Below are positions 1 through 5,705 of a DNA stretch of 6,131 nt, piece after piece (position 1 is the stretch's first letter; each line of letters opens with the position of its first letter). The notes beneath the pieces were generated by a model. That model ran no database searches and was not told the DNA's origin. It saw only the letters and a program-made list of their open reading frames with translations. The translations under genes and the position numbers were made by a program. Source of the DNA: Persebacter sp051008975 (GTDB taxonomy: Bacteria > Pseudomonadota > Gammaproteobacteria > Tethybacterales > Persebacteraceae); contig JBPCXA010000046.1 in assembly GCA_051008975.1 (NCBI GenBank), positions 1 through 6,131 on the forward strand, in the 5' to 3' direction.

Positions 1-166
1 CCGTAGGATAAAACGCTCGTCTGTCGATTTGCTCGCCGGTGCAGGTGGCGGCTACGCCCGCATCGTTATGCCCCGCCAGGGCGCCGCCGCCCGTCAACGC
101 GCAAAGGACGGCGAAAATCCGCCAAAACAAGGCGACACAAGGGGGGGGGGGGGCAGCAGTTTTCAT
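1..166 (-). CDS. Predicted exported protein, N-terminal part only; candidate phase-variable gene
   Basis: The ATG (complement of 164-166) opens a frame that stays open for 55 codons to the window edge, so the C-terminus is missing. It begins MKTAAPPPPC and continues with a hydrophobic stretch around residues 17-25 (IFAVLCALT). An ALA motif at residues 29-31 is followed by G-H-N-D, which fits a Sec signal peptide with signal peptidase I cleavage after residue 31. A strong Shine-Dalgarno AAAGGAG lies 9 nt upstream. Thirteen C residues after codon 4 encode the prolines and put the signal-peptide frame in register with the ATG. Twelve or 14 C would end the protein after 23 or 33 residues. The mature part (including ATCTGEQIDRR) matches no family I recognise. 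An alternative TTG start at codon 13 would leave a short signal peptide and put the tract in the leader, but it has no Shine-Dalgarno. The gene is divergent from the prp operon. Confidence 0.66.
   Translation of the reverse strand, partial: MKTAAPPPPCVALFWRIFAVLCALTGGGALAGHNDAGVAATCTGEQIDRRAFYPT
141..153. repeat. 13-bp homopolymer (G on +, C on -), putative contingency tract
   Basis: Thirteen consecutive G on the plus strand read as C in the leftward gene, immediately after its codons M-K-T-A. Tracts of this length are known to change by single units through slipped-strand mispairing during replication. Here the current length gives an open frame into a signal peptide, while both other length classes meet early stops (complement of 94-96 with 12 C, complement of 66-68 with 14 C). 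The exact count is the property most vulnerable to sequencing or assembly error. Confidence 0.85.
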
Positions 167-175
167 CGTAGAACG

Positions 176-182
176 CTCCTTT
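176..182 (-). promoter_or_regulatory. Ribosome binding site of the leftward exported-protein gene
   Basis: The minus strand reads AAAGGAG, then 9 nt, then ATG. This near-perfect Shine-Dalgarno is the main reason for preferring the ATG upstream of the poly-C tract over the TTG downstream of it. Confidence 0.65.
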
Positions 183-201
183 TGAGTGCGGTAAAAATTG
201 G

Positions 202-210
202 ATTTTATCA
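202..210 (-). promoter_or_regulatory. Putative extended -10 promoter for the leftward gene
   Basis: The minus strand reads TGATAAAAT, a TGn element joined to a TAAAAT hexamer (5/6 to TATAAT). It sits in an AT-rich pocket (about 190-262) of an otherwise GC-rich sequence. The predicted transcription start would be about 28 nt before the ATG. No convincing -35 hexamer is found at 16-18 nt, which is tolerable for extended -10 promoters. Confidence 0.4.
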
Positions 211-274
211 GAGAACGGGGGTAAAAAATCCGCGTTTTCAATTTTTTTACGATTTTTTTTCGCCCCTTTGTCCC

Positions 275-368
275 ATTCCTGCGAAGGCAGGAATCTCCGC
301 CGCCGCAAAGCGGCGGGAAATTTGCGCCTTCGGCGCGAAAACAGAGAGATTCCGGCTTTCGCCAGAAT
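275..368 (+). repeat. Repeat block A: inverted hairpin ends around a two-hairpin core
   Basis: The left end is ATTCCTGCGAAGGCAGGAAT (8-bp stem, GAAG loop). The right end is ATTCCGGCTTTCGCCAGAAT, which carries one stem mismatch at 364. The core holds two hairpins: a 7-bp stem CCGCCGC/GCGGCGG around AAA (300-316), and GCGCC-TTC-GGCGC (324-336). Confidence 0.7.
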
Positions 369-402
369 GGCGTATTTTAATTAAGAGGTTAAAAGTGCCG
401 CC

Positions 403-495
403 ATTCCGGCGAAAGCCGGAATCTCATTCGCCGATTCGCCGCAAAGCGGCGACAATTTGCGCCTACGGCGCGGAGATTCCTGCCTTCGCAGGAAT
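403..495 (+). repeat. Repeat block B: second copy with exchanged end types
   Basis: The left end is ATTCCGGCGAAAGCCGGAAT (GAAA loop) and the right end is ATTCCTGCCTTCGCAGGAAT. The core repeats that of block A in the same orientation: a 7-bp stem around AAA (436-452), then GCGCC-TAC-GGCGC (459-471). The end types are swapped relative to block A, so the outer ends of the pair match each other and the inner ends match each other. Confidence 0.7.
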
Positions 496-511
496 GGAAT
501 TTTTGGGCACT

Positions 512-541
512 TTGGATTTTCGGCGGCGGGCGGGGTAAAAT
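512..541 (+). promoter_or_regulatory. Putative sigma-70 promoter of the prpBC operon
   Basis: TAAAAT at 536-541 is a 5/6 -10 hexamer. TTGGAT at 512-517 is a poor -35 (TTG conserved) with an 18-nt spacer. Transcription would start near 548, giving a leader of about 48 nt before prpB. No sigma-54 type promoter and no recognisable PrpR operator were found here, although many prp operons are controlled that way. Confidence 0.35.
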
Positions 542-595
542 CGCGGATTGTCGCCGCGCGGTTTTTGCGGCTTTGGGAAAAATGCGGAACAAACG

Positions 596-1483
596 ATGAC
601 GACACAATCCGACAATTCGGCGGGGGCGAAATTCCGCCGGGCGATAACGGAAGAACGCCCGCTGCTGGTCGCCGGGGCGGTCAACGCCTATTGCGCGATG
701 CTCGCCGAAAAGGCGGGATTTCGCGCCCTCTATCTTTCGGGCGGCGGCGTCGCGGCGGGAATGGGAATGCCCGATTTGGCGGCGACGACGATGCACGATG
801 TGCTGGCGGACGCCGGGCGCATCACCGCCGCCTCGCCGCTGCCGCTGCTGGTGGACGCCGACACCGGATTCGGTTCGTGGCTCAATATCGCGCGCGCGAC
901 GAAGGAATTGATCCGCGCCGGCGCCGCCGGAATGCATTTGGAAGATCAAACGGGCGTGAAACGCTGCGGTCATCGCCCGAATAAAACGCTGACGACGCCG
1001 GAAGAAATGGCCGACCGCGTCCGCGCCGCCGTCGACGCGCGCACCGACGAGAGTTTTGTGATAATGGCGCGCACCGACGCGCTGGCGAGCGAAACGCGGG
1101 ACGAAGCCGTCGCCCGCGCGTGTTTGTATGCGGAGGCCGGCGCGGACATGATTTTCGCCGAGGCGGCGGAGACGCTGGACGATTATCGCGCGTTCAAAGA
1201 CGGCTGTCCCGTCCCGCTGCTGGCGAATATCACCGAATTCGGGCGGACGCCGATGTTCACCGCCGCCGAGTTGCGGGACGCGGGCGCGGATATGATGCTG
1301 TTTCCGCTTTCCGCCTTTCGCGCGATGAACCGCGCCGCCGAAACGGTATACGCCGCCGTCCGCCGCGACGGCGGGCAAAAAGCGGCGGTCGGAATGATGC
1401 AGACGCGCGAAGAGTTGTACGCGAATCTGAACTATCACGAGTACGAAAAGAAAATGGACGCACTGTTCGGAGAATCCAAATGA
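596..1483 (+). CDS. prpB: 2-methylisocitrate lyase
   Basis: Cleaves (2S,3R)-2-methylisocitrate to pyruvate and succinate, the last step of the cytoplasmic methylcitrate cycle for propionyl-CoA disposal. It belongs to the PEP mutase/isocitrate lyase superfamily of TIM barrels. The protein has 295 residues, essentially the usual PrpB length. Visible motifs are SGGGVAAG (48-55), the metal-binding DADTGFG (D87, D89), HLEDQ (E116), the signature KRCGHRPNK with catalytic Cys124, MARTDA (157-162) and NITEFG (211-216). LSAFRAMNRAAE and the C-terminal NYHEYEKKMDALF are also typical. The KRCGH motif and the neighbouring prpC separate it from ordinary isocitrate lyase and from oxaloacetate decarboxylase relatives. 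The ATG at 596 is preferred because it gives family length and has GGA 7 nt upstream. An in-frame TTG at 548 would add 16 residues unlike PrpB. The stop overlaps the prpC start (ATGA). Confidence 0.96.
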   Translation: MTTQSDNSAGAKFRRAITEERPLLVAGAVNAYCAMLAEKAGFRALYLSGGGVAAGMGMPDLAATTMHDVLADAGRITAASPLPLLVDADTGFGSWLNIARATKELIRAGAAGMHLEDQTGVKRCGHRPNKTLTTPEEMADRVRAAVDARTDESFVIMARTDALASETRDEAVARACLYAEAGADMIFAEAAETLDDYRAFKDGCPVPLLANITEFGRTPMFTAAELRDAGADMMLFPLSAFRAMNRAAETVYAAVRRDGGQKAAVGMMQTREELYANLNYHEYEKKMDALFGESK

Positions 1484-2601
1484 ACGCAAAAACAGACAGT
1501 ACCCAAGGGCTGCGCGGCGTCGCCGCCGGGCGGACGGCGATATGCACCTGCGGACACGAAGGGCGCGGGCTGGATTATCGCGGCTACCGCATAGAAGATC
1601 TCGCGGCGCATACCGGTTTTGAAGAAACCGCGTGGCTGCTGCTGCGCGGCGAATTGCCGACCGCCGACGAACTGGCGGCGTTTAAGACGCGTCTCGCCGG
1701 GCTGCGCGAATTGCCCCCGGCGGTGCGCGACGCCCTGGAACGCATTCCCGCCGCCGCGCATCCGATGGACGCGATGCGCACCGCCTGTTCCGTGCTGGGC
1801 GCGGTGGAACCGGAAGACGCGGACGAACACCGCACCGCCGAACGATTGCTGGCGTTTTTCCCGTCCGCGCTCGGTTATTGGCATCGTTTCGCGCAATCCG
1901 GCGAACGCGCCGACGTGAATACGCCGGACGGCGACATCGCCGGGCAACTCCTGCGTTTGATTACCAACGCGCCGCCGAAGGAGGAGCATATCGCGGCGAT
2001 GAACGTGTCGCTGGTGCTGTATGCCGAACACGAATTTAACGCCTCCACGTTCACCGCGCGCATCGTCGCGGCGACATTGTCCGATTTTCATTCGGCGATA
2101 ACCGCCGCAATCGGCGCGCTGCGCGGACCGCTGCACGGCGGCGCCAACGAAAACGCGATGCAATTGATCGAACAATTCGCGTCGCCGGCGGAGGCGGGGG
2201 CGGGCGTGGACGCGATGCTCGCGGCGAAGAAAAAAATTATGGGATTCGGCCACGCGGTCTATTCCGAATGCGACCCGCGCAGCGACATTATCAAGGAAGA
2301 ATCGCGCCGCCTGTCGCGGGGGCATCCGCGCGCGCATTTGTTCGCGGTGTCCGAGGAAGTCGAGAAAAAAATGCGGGGGGCGAAAAACTTGTTTCCGAAT
2401 CTGGATTTTTACAGCGCCTCGGCGTATCATTTTATGGGCGTGCCGACGCCGCTGTTTACGCCGCTGTTCGTCGTCTCGCGGCTGTCCGGCTGGGCGGCGC
2501 ACATTATCGAACAACGCGCCGACAACCGTCTGATTCGCCCCGCCGCCGAATATATCGGCCCCGCCTCCCGCCCGTTCGTGCAAATACATGACCGGAAATA
2601 A
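1480..2601 (+). CDS. prpC: 2-methylcitrate synthase
   Basis: Condenses propionyl-CoA with oxaloacetate to 2-methylcitrate, the entry step of the methylcitrate cycle, in the cytoplasm. It is a citrate-synthase family protein of 373 residues, close to the PrpC norm and shorter than GltA, without the GltA N-terminal extension. The citrate synthase catalytic triad is present: His219 in RGPLHGGANE, His258 in MGFGHAVY and Asp309 in FPNLDF. His184 in EHEFNAST and the C-terminal signature FTPLFVVSRLSGWAAHIIEQR are also family hallmarks. The residue after His258 is Ala rather than the Arg common in citrate synthases, and the tail D-N-R-L-I-R-P is PrpC-like. The start is fixed by the 4-nt overlap with prpB and by GGAG at 1469-1472, 7 nt upstream, implying translational coupling. 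Residual activity on acetyl-CoA is common in the family, so a citrate synthase contribution cannot be excluded. Confidence 0.94.
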   Translation: MNAKTDSTQGLRGVAAGRTAICTCGHEGRGLDYRGYRIEDLAAHTGFEETAWLLLRGELPTADELAAFKTRLAGLRELPPAVRDALERIPAAAHPMDAMRTACSVLGAVEPEDADEHRTAERLLAFFPSALGYWHRFAQSGERADVNTPDGDIAGQLLRLITNAPPKEEHIAAMNVSLVLYAEHEFNASTFTARIVAATLSDFHSAITAAIGALRGPLHGGANENAMQLIEQFASPAEAGAGVDAMLAAKKKIMGFGHAVYSECDPRSDIIKEESRRLSRGHPRAHLFAVSEEVEKKMRGAKNLFPNLDFYSASAYHFMGVPTPLFTPLFVVSRLSGWAAHIIEQRADNRLIRPAAEYIGPASRPFVQIHDRK

Positions 2602-2602
2602 C

Positions 2603-5600
2603 ATGGCGACCGCGCCTTCCCCCGACTCCGATTTCGGCGTCGCCGCCGATTTGCATTCGCGCGACGGCGACGATGTCGCGCGGGCGGATGTCGCCGCCGC
2701 CGCCGCGGAAAGGATGCCGCAAAAATGGTGGTTTTATCTGATTTTTACCGCCTCCGGATTTGCCGCGCTGATTTATGAATCTTTGTGGGCGCGGTATCTG
2801 AAAATTTTTCTCGGCCACGCCGCTTATGCGCAGGCGCTGGTGCTGGTGATTTTTCTTTTCGGCATCGCCGCCGGTTCGCTGCTCGCCGCCCGCCACAGCC
2901 GCCGCTTGTCTTCGCCGCTGGTCGTGTATGCCGCCGCGGAGGCGCTTTTGGCGGTTATCGCGGTGTATTTTCACGATATATTTCTCGTCGCGCAGGCGTG
3001 GGCGTTGCAAGATGTTCTGCCGAATTTGCACGGCGACTTTTCCGCGCAATTATTCAAATGGACGCTGGGGGCGTCTTTAATTCTGGCGCAGGCGGTGTTG
3101 CTGGGCGCGACTTTTCCGCTGCTGGCGGCGGGCGTCGTGCGCCGCTGGCCGGCGCGTCCGGGCGGCACGATTGCGGCGCTGTATTTCGTCAATTCGGCGG
3201 GCGCGGCGGCGGGCGTACTGACCGGCGGATTCTGGCTCGTGCCGGCGGGCGGACTGGTCGGCGCGGGACTCGCCGGCGGCGCGATTAACGCGGTCATCGC
3301 CGCCGTCGTCTGGTATTTGTCGCGGCGTTTCGGCGAGGCGCCGCCGCCCGCGGAAGAATCGCCTTCGCCGTCCGCCGCGGCGACGACGGCGAAAATTTTG
3401 CTGCTCACCGCGGCGATTACCGGAATGTCGTCGTTCATTTACGAGGTGGTGTGGACGCGCCTGATTTCGCTTTTGCTGGGCGGCTCGGTGTATTCGTTTG
3501 AAATTATGCTGGCGGTGTTCATTTTCGGGCTGGCGGCCGGCGGGCTGCTTGTGCGCCGCCGCGCCGACCGCGTTGCGGAGCCGATCGCCCTGCTGGCAAA
3601 GGTGCAAATTGCGATGGGCGTCATGGCGTTAGTGTCTTTAATCGCGTATCCGCAGGCGTTCAAGTTTTACGCCTATTTGTGGGAGGATTTGCCGCGCGGC
3701 GAATCGGCGCATATCTATCACTGGCTGCTGGGCGGACTGATGGCGGCGGCGTTGATTTTGCCGACCGCGGTGTGCGCGGGAATGACCCTGCCGCTGCTCA
3801 CCCGCCGCCTGATGCGGGACCGCGGCGAGGCGTCTCTCGGCGTCATTTATGCGGCGAATACGCTCGGCGCGATTGTCGGCGTCTATTGGACCGTCCATTG
3901 GCTGCTTCCCGAAACCGGCGCGCGAAACGCGATGATTATCGGCGCGATGTGCGACTTGCTTCTCGGCTGCGCGTTGTTCGCGTATTTGCGGCGGCGGCGG
4001 CTTTCGGCGTTTGCGACGATGACGACGATCGCCGCGACCGCGGCGGCGTTGCTGCTGGGGGACATTCCCGCCCGCTACGCCGCCGCCGGAATTTACCGGC
4101 AGGGGAAGGCGTTGGAAGAACACAATGAAGTCGTGTTTTACCGGGACGGGAAAACCGCCTCGGTGGCGGTGTTGAAATCGCCCGCGCCAAACGCGCCGGA
4201 ATACACGCTCAGCATTCGCACCAACGGCAAAAGCGACGCTTCGCTGGCCTACGGCGGAGCGTCATACACCGGCGACGAAATGACGATGACCATCGCCGCG
4301 TTGCTGGCGTTGCTGGCGCATCCGGAGGCGCGTCTGGCGGCGAATATCGGATTCGGCTCCGGTCTCACTTCGCGCGCGCTGCTGCAGTCGCCGCATTTGC
4401 GGCGTCTCGACAATATTGAAATTGAACCGCTGATGGCGGAGGGGGCGCGGCGTTTGGGCGACAAAATCACCCCGGTGTTTTCCGACCCGCGCAACAACTT
4501 TATTTTTGACGACGCCAAAAGCGTCTTCGCCCGCGCCTCCGCGCGGTACGACGTCATCATTTCGGAGCCGTCCAATCCGTGGATCAGCGGCATCGGCGGG
4601 CTGTTCACCCGCGAATTTTACCGGCAGGCGAAGGAATCTCTCGCCGACGACGGCGTATTCATCCAATGGATGCCGTTTTACGAAAATTCGCCGCAGATAT
4701 TCGCGTCCGTTGCCGCCGCGCTGGGCGAGGAATTCGGCGACTATCGGATGTATCTTTCCGGCCTAGGCGACGCGGTGCTGATCGCCGCCAAGGAGACAAT
4801 TCCGCCGTTTTCGGACGCCGTTTTCGCCGACGACGGCGCGCGCGCGTTTTTCGCCGCCTACGACTATTTTGACGCCGCGGCGATGGAGACGATTTTTGTC
4901 GGCGACAAGGCCCATCTCGCGCCCTATTTCGCGTCCTTCACGGCGCCGGTCAATTCCGATTATTTCCCGTATTTGGAACACGAGGCGCCGCGCGCTTTTT
5001 TCCGCCGGACATTTTTCGCCTGGGCGAACACGCCCGGCCTGCCGGTGCCGTTTATGGAAATGGCCGGCGCGCGTCCGCCCCCTTTGACGGGCGCGCGCGC
5101 GCCGATGCGCCGTTCGCCGCCGTCGCTGCGGGCGGCGGCGACGCAAGCGCTGCTCGCCGACATCAATCTTCCGGACGGCGAGTTGCGAGAGAAAATCGCC
5201 GCGCTGCAAAAAATTTCCTGCCTCGCGGCGGACGACCGAATCGCGGAATCCTACATGCTTTCGGTCAGCGACTTGTCCGCCCTGCTTCTGCCGTACGCCG
5301 CCGCCGCGCAAACGGCAGAAGTGTGGGAAATTCTGGCGGCGGAACCGTGCGTTGCCGCGATGTTGGACGAAGAAGCGGACGAATTGCCGGCGCGCTACAC
5401 CCGTTTTTGGCGCGCGCTGTCACTGCGGGACGCCCCCGCCATTCTAAAATCCGCGGACGCGCTGGTGGCGAGCGGACATATAGACGTCGGCGCGGAATCC
5501 GGCCAAATCGTCCTGCTGGCGCTGATGGCGGCGCATTATCAACTCGCAAACTACGACCAGGTGGTGGGTTTGCTCACGCAAATTCCGCCCCGTTATCCGG

Positions 5601-5653
5601 CTGTCCATCACGCCGGGCGGTTTCTCGGCGCGCTGGCGGCGGAAAAAATTTGA
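2603..5653 (+). CDS. Multi-spanning membrane protein fused to a spermidine-synthase-like domain
   Basis: A fusion of about 1016 residues, of the type often annotated fused MFS/spermidine synthase. Residues 1-41 form an Ala- and Asp-rich tail. About 42-240 and 264-462 are two related blocks, each with roughly six predicted helices. Their repeats include GFAALIYESLWAR versus GMSSFIYEVVWTR and NSAGAAAG versus NTLGAIVG, both 222 residues apart. A thirteenth hydrophobic segment covers about 467-487. The Rossmann domain shows GFGSG (583-587), EIEP (606-609), DD (636-637) and SEPSNPW (654-660), ending near NSDYFPYLEHEAPR. The last 200 residues or so are unrecognised and probably helical. The aspartates of the spermidine synthase D-x-x-D-P motif appear as Glu655 and Asn658, so genuine spermidine synthesis is doubtful and the substrate is unknown. 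The ATG at 2603 has GGAA 5 nt upstream and follows the prpC stop by 1 nt. An ATG at 2588 would add five residues but lacks a ribosome binding site. Confidence 0.85.
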   Translation: MATAPSPDSDFGVAADLHSRDGDDVARADVAAAAAERMPQKWWFYLIFTASGFAALIYESLWARYLKIFLGHAAYAQALVLVIFLFGIAAGSLLAARHSRRLSSPLVVYAAAEALLAVIAVYFHDIFLVAQAWALQDVLPNLHGDFSAQLFKWTLGASLILAQAVLLGATFPLLAAGVVRRWPARPGGTIAALYFVNSAGAAAGVLTGGFWLVPAGGLVGAGLAGGAINAVIAAVVWYLSRRFGEAPPPAEESPSPSAAATTAKILLLTAAITGMSSFIYEVVWTRLISLLLGGSVYSFEIMLAVFIFGLAAGGLLVRRRADRVAEPIALLAKVQIAMGVMALVSLIAYPQAFKFYAYLWEDLPRGESAHIYHWLLGGLMAAALILPTAVCAGMTLPLLTRRLMRDRGEASLGVIYAANTLGAIVGVYWTVHWLLPETGARNAMIIGAMCDLLLGCALFAYLRRRRLSAFATMTTIAATAAALLLGDIPARYAAAGIYRQGKALEEHNEVVFYRDGKTASVAVLKSPAPNAPEYTLSIRTNGKSDASLAYGGASYTGDEMTMTIAALLALLAHPEARLAANIGFGSGLTSRALLQSPHLRRLDNIEIEPLMAEGARRLGDKITPVFSDPRNNFIFDDAKSVFARASARYDVIISEPSNPWISGIGGLFTREFYRQAKESLADDGVFIQWMPFYENSPQIFASVAAALGEEFGDYRMYLSGLGDAVLIAAKETIPPFSDAVFADDGARAFFAAYDYFDAAAMETIFVGDKAHLAPYFASFTAPVNSDYFPYLEHEAPRAFFRRTFFAWANTPGLPVPFMEMAGARPPPLTGARAPMRRSPPSLRAAATQALLADINLPDGELREKIAALQKISCLAADDRIAESYMLSVSDLSALLLPYAAAAQTAEVWEILAAEPCVAAMLDEEADELPARYTRFWRALSLRDAPAILKSADALVASGHIDVGAESGQIVLLALMAAHYQLANYDQVVGLLTQIPPRYPAVHHAGRFLGALAAEKI

Positions 5654-5678
5654 CTCCGGACGGCGGCGGGGGTATAAT
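5650..5678 (+). promoter_or_regulatory. Near-consensus sigma-70 promoter for rpmB-rpmG
   Basis: TTGACT (5650-5655, 5/6 match), a 17-nt spacer, then a perfect TATAAT (5673-5678). The -35 box contains the TGA stop (5651-5653) of the upstream membrane-protein gene. Transcription would start near 5685, leaving a leader of about 20 nt with the rpmB Shine-Dalgarno in it. Strength and spacing suit a constitutively high ribosomal protein unit. Confidence 0.85.
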
Positions 5679-5695
5679 GGCGTTTTTATCGTATC

Positions 5696-5699
5696 GGAG
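5696..5699 (+). promoter_or_regulatory. Ribosome binding site of rpmB
   Basis: GGAG lies 6 nt before the rpmB ATG. It is complementary to 5653-5658 (ACTCCG against CGGAGT). Those bases lie upstream of the predicted transcription start and so would be present only in read-through RNA. Confidence 0.7.
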
Positions 5700-5705
5700 T
5701 TCGCA

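Larger units (their letters stand above)
273..497. repeat. Mosaic of dRS3-like hairpins enclosing two related cores (NIME-like)
   Basis: Four 20-bp imperfect-to-perfect palindromes of the form ATTCC-N-8 nt-N-GGAAT occur at 275-294, 349-368, 403-422 and 476-495, in the order forward, reverse, forward, reverse. They therefore bracket two blocks as inverted ends. Positions 273-300 are a perfect 28-bp inverted copy of 470-497, and 346-372 matches 399-425 inverted at 26 of 27 positions. The cores inside the two blocks are related and point the same way. The organisation is that of neisserial intergenic mosaic elements, where short repeats are flanked by inverted dRS3 (ATTCCC-N8-GGGAAT). The comparison is by architecture only and homology is not shown. 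It lies between divergent promoters, so a terminator role is unlikely. Confidence 0.75.

Noticed and set aside
324..336. Rho-independent terminator at the GCGCC-TTC-GGCGC hairpin
   Set aside because: No U-run follows on either strand, and the hairpin lies between divergent genes where no transcript needs to end.
273..497. CRISPR-like array
   Set aside because: The repeats alternate in orientation, are themselves palindromic and enclose related rather than unique sequence. There is no regular repeat-spacer period.
29..538. 169-codon open frame on the plus strand across the intergenic region
   Set aside because: It runs through the poly-G tract, the AT-rich promoter pocket and all the hairpin repeats, has no ribosome binding site and an implausible composition. 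The opposite strand at 1-166 has a better supported gene.
389..1489. Long minus-strand frame opposite prpB
   Set aside because: Arg/His-rich shadow frame of a GC-rich coding sequence. prpB on the plus strand has clear family motifs.
596..2601. Glyoxylate-cycle isocitrate lyase and ordinary citrate synthase
   Set aside because: The 295-residue length, the KRCGHRPNK motif and the prpB-prpC overlap favour methylcitrate enzymes. The citrate synthase homologue is PrpC-sized and lacks the GltA N-terminal domain.
1435..2604. 389-codon minus-strand frame opposite prpC
   Set aside because: A shadow of prpC, with Arg-rich low-complexity translation and no recognisable motif.
5091..5102. GC dinucleotide run, possible Z-DNA or slippage site
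   Set aside because: Six GC units inside a coding region of a GC-rich genome read as ordinary Ala/Arg codons, and the frame continues normally on both sides.
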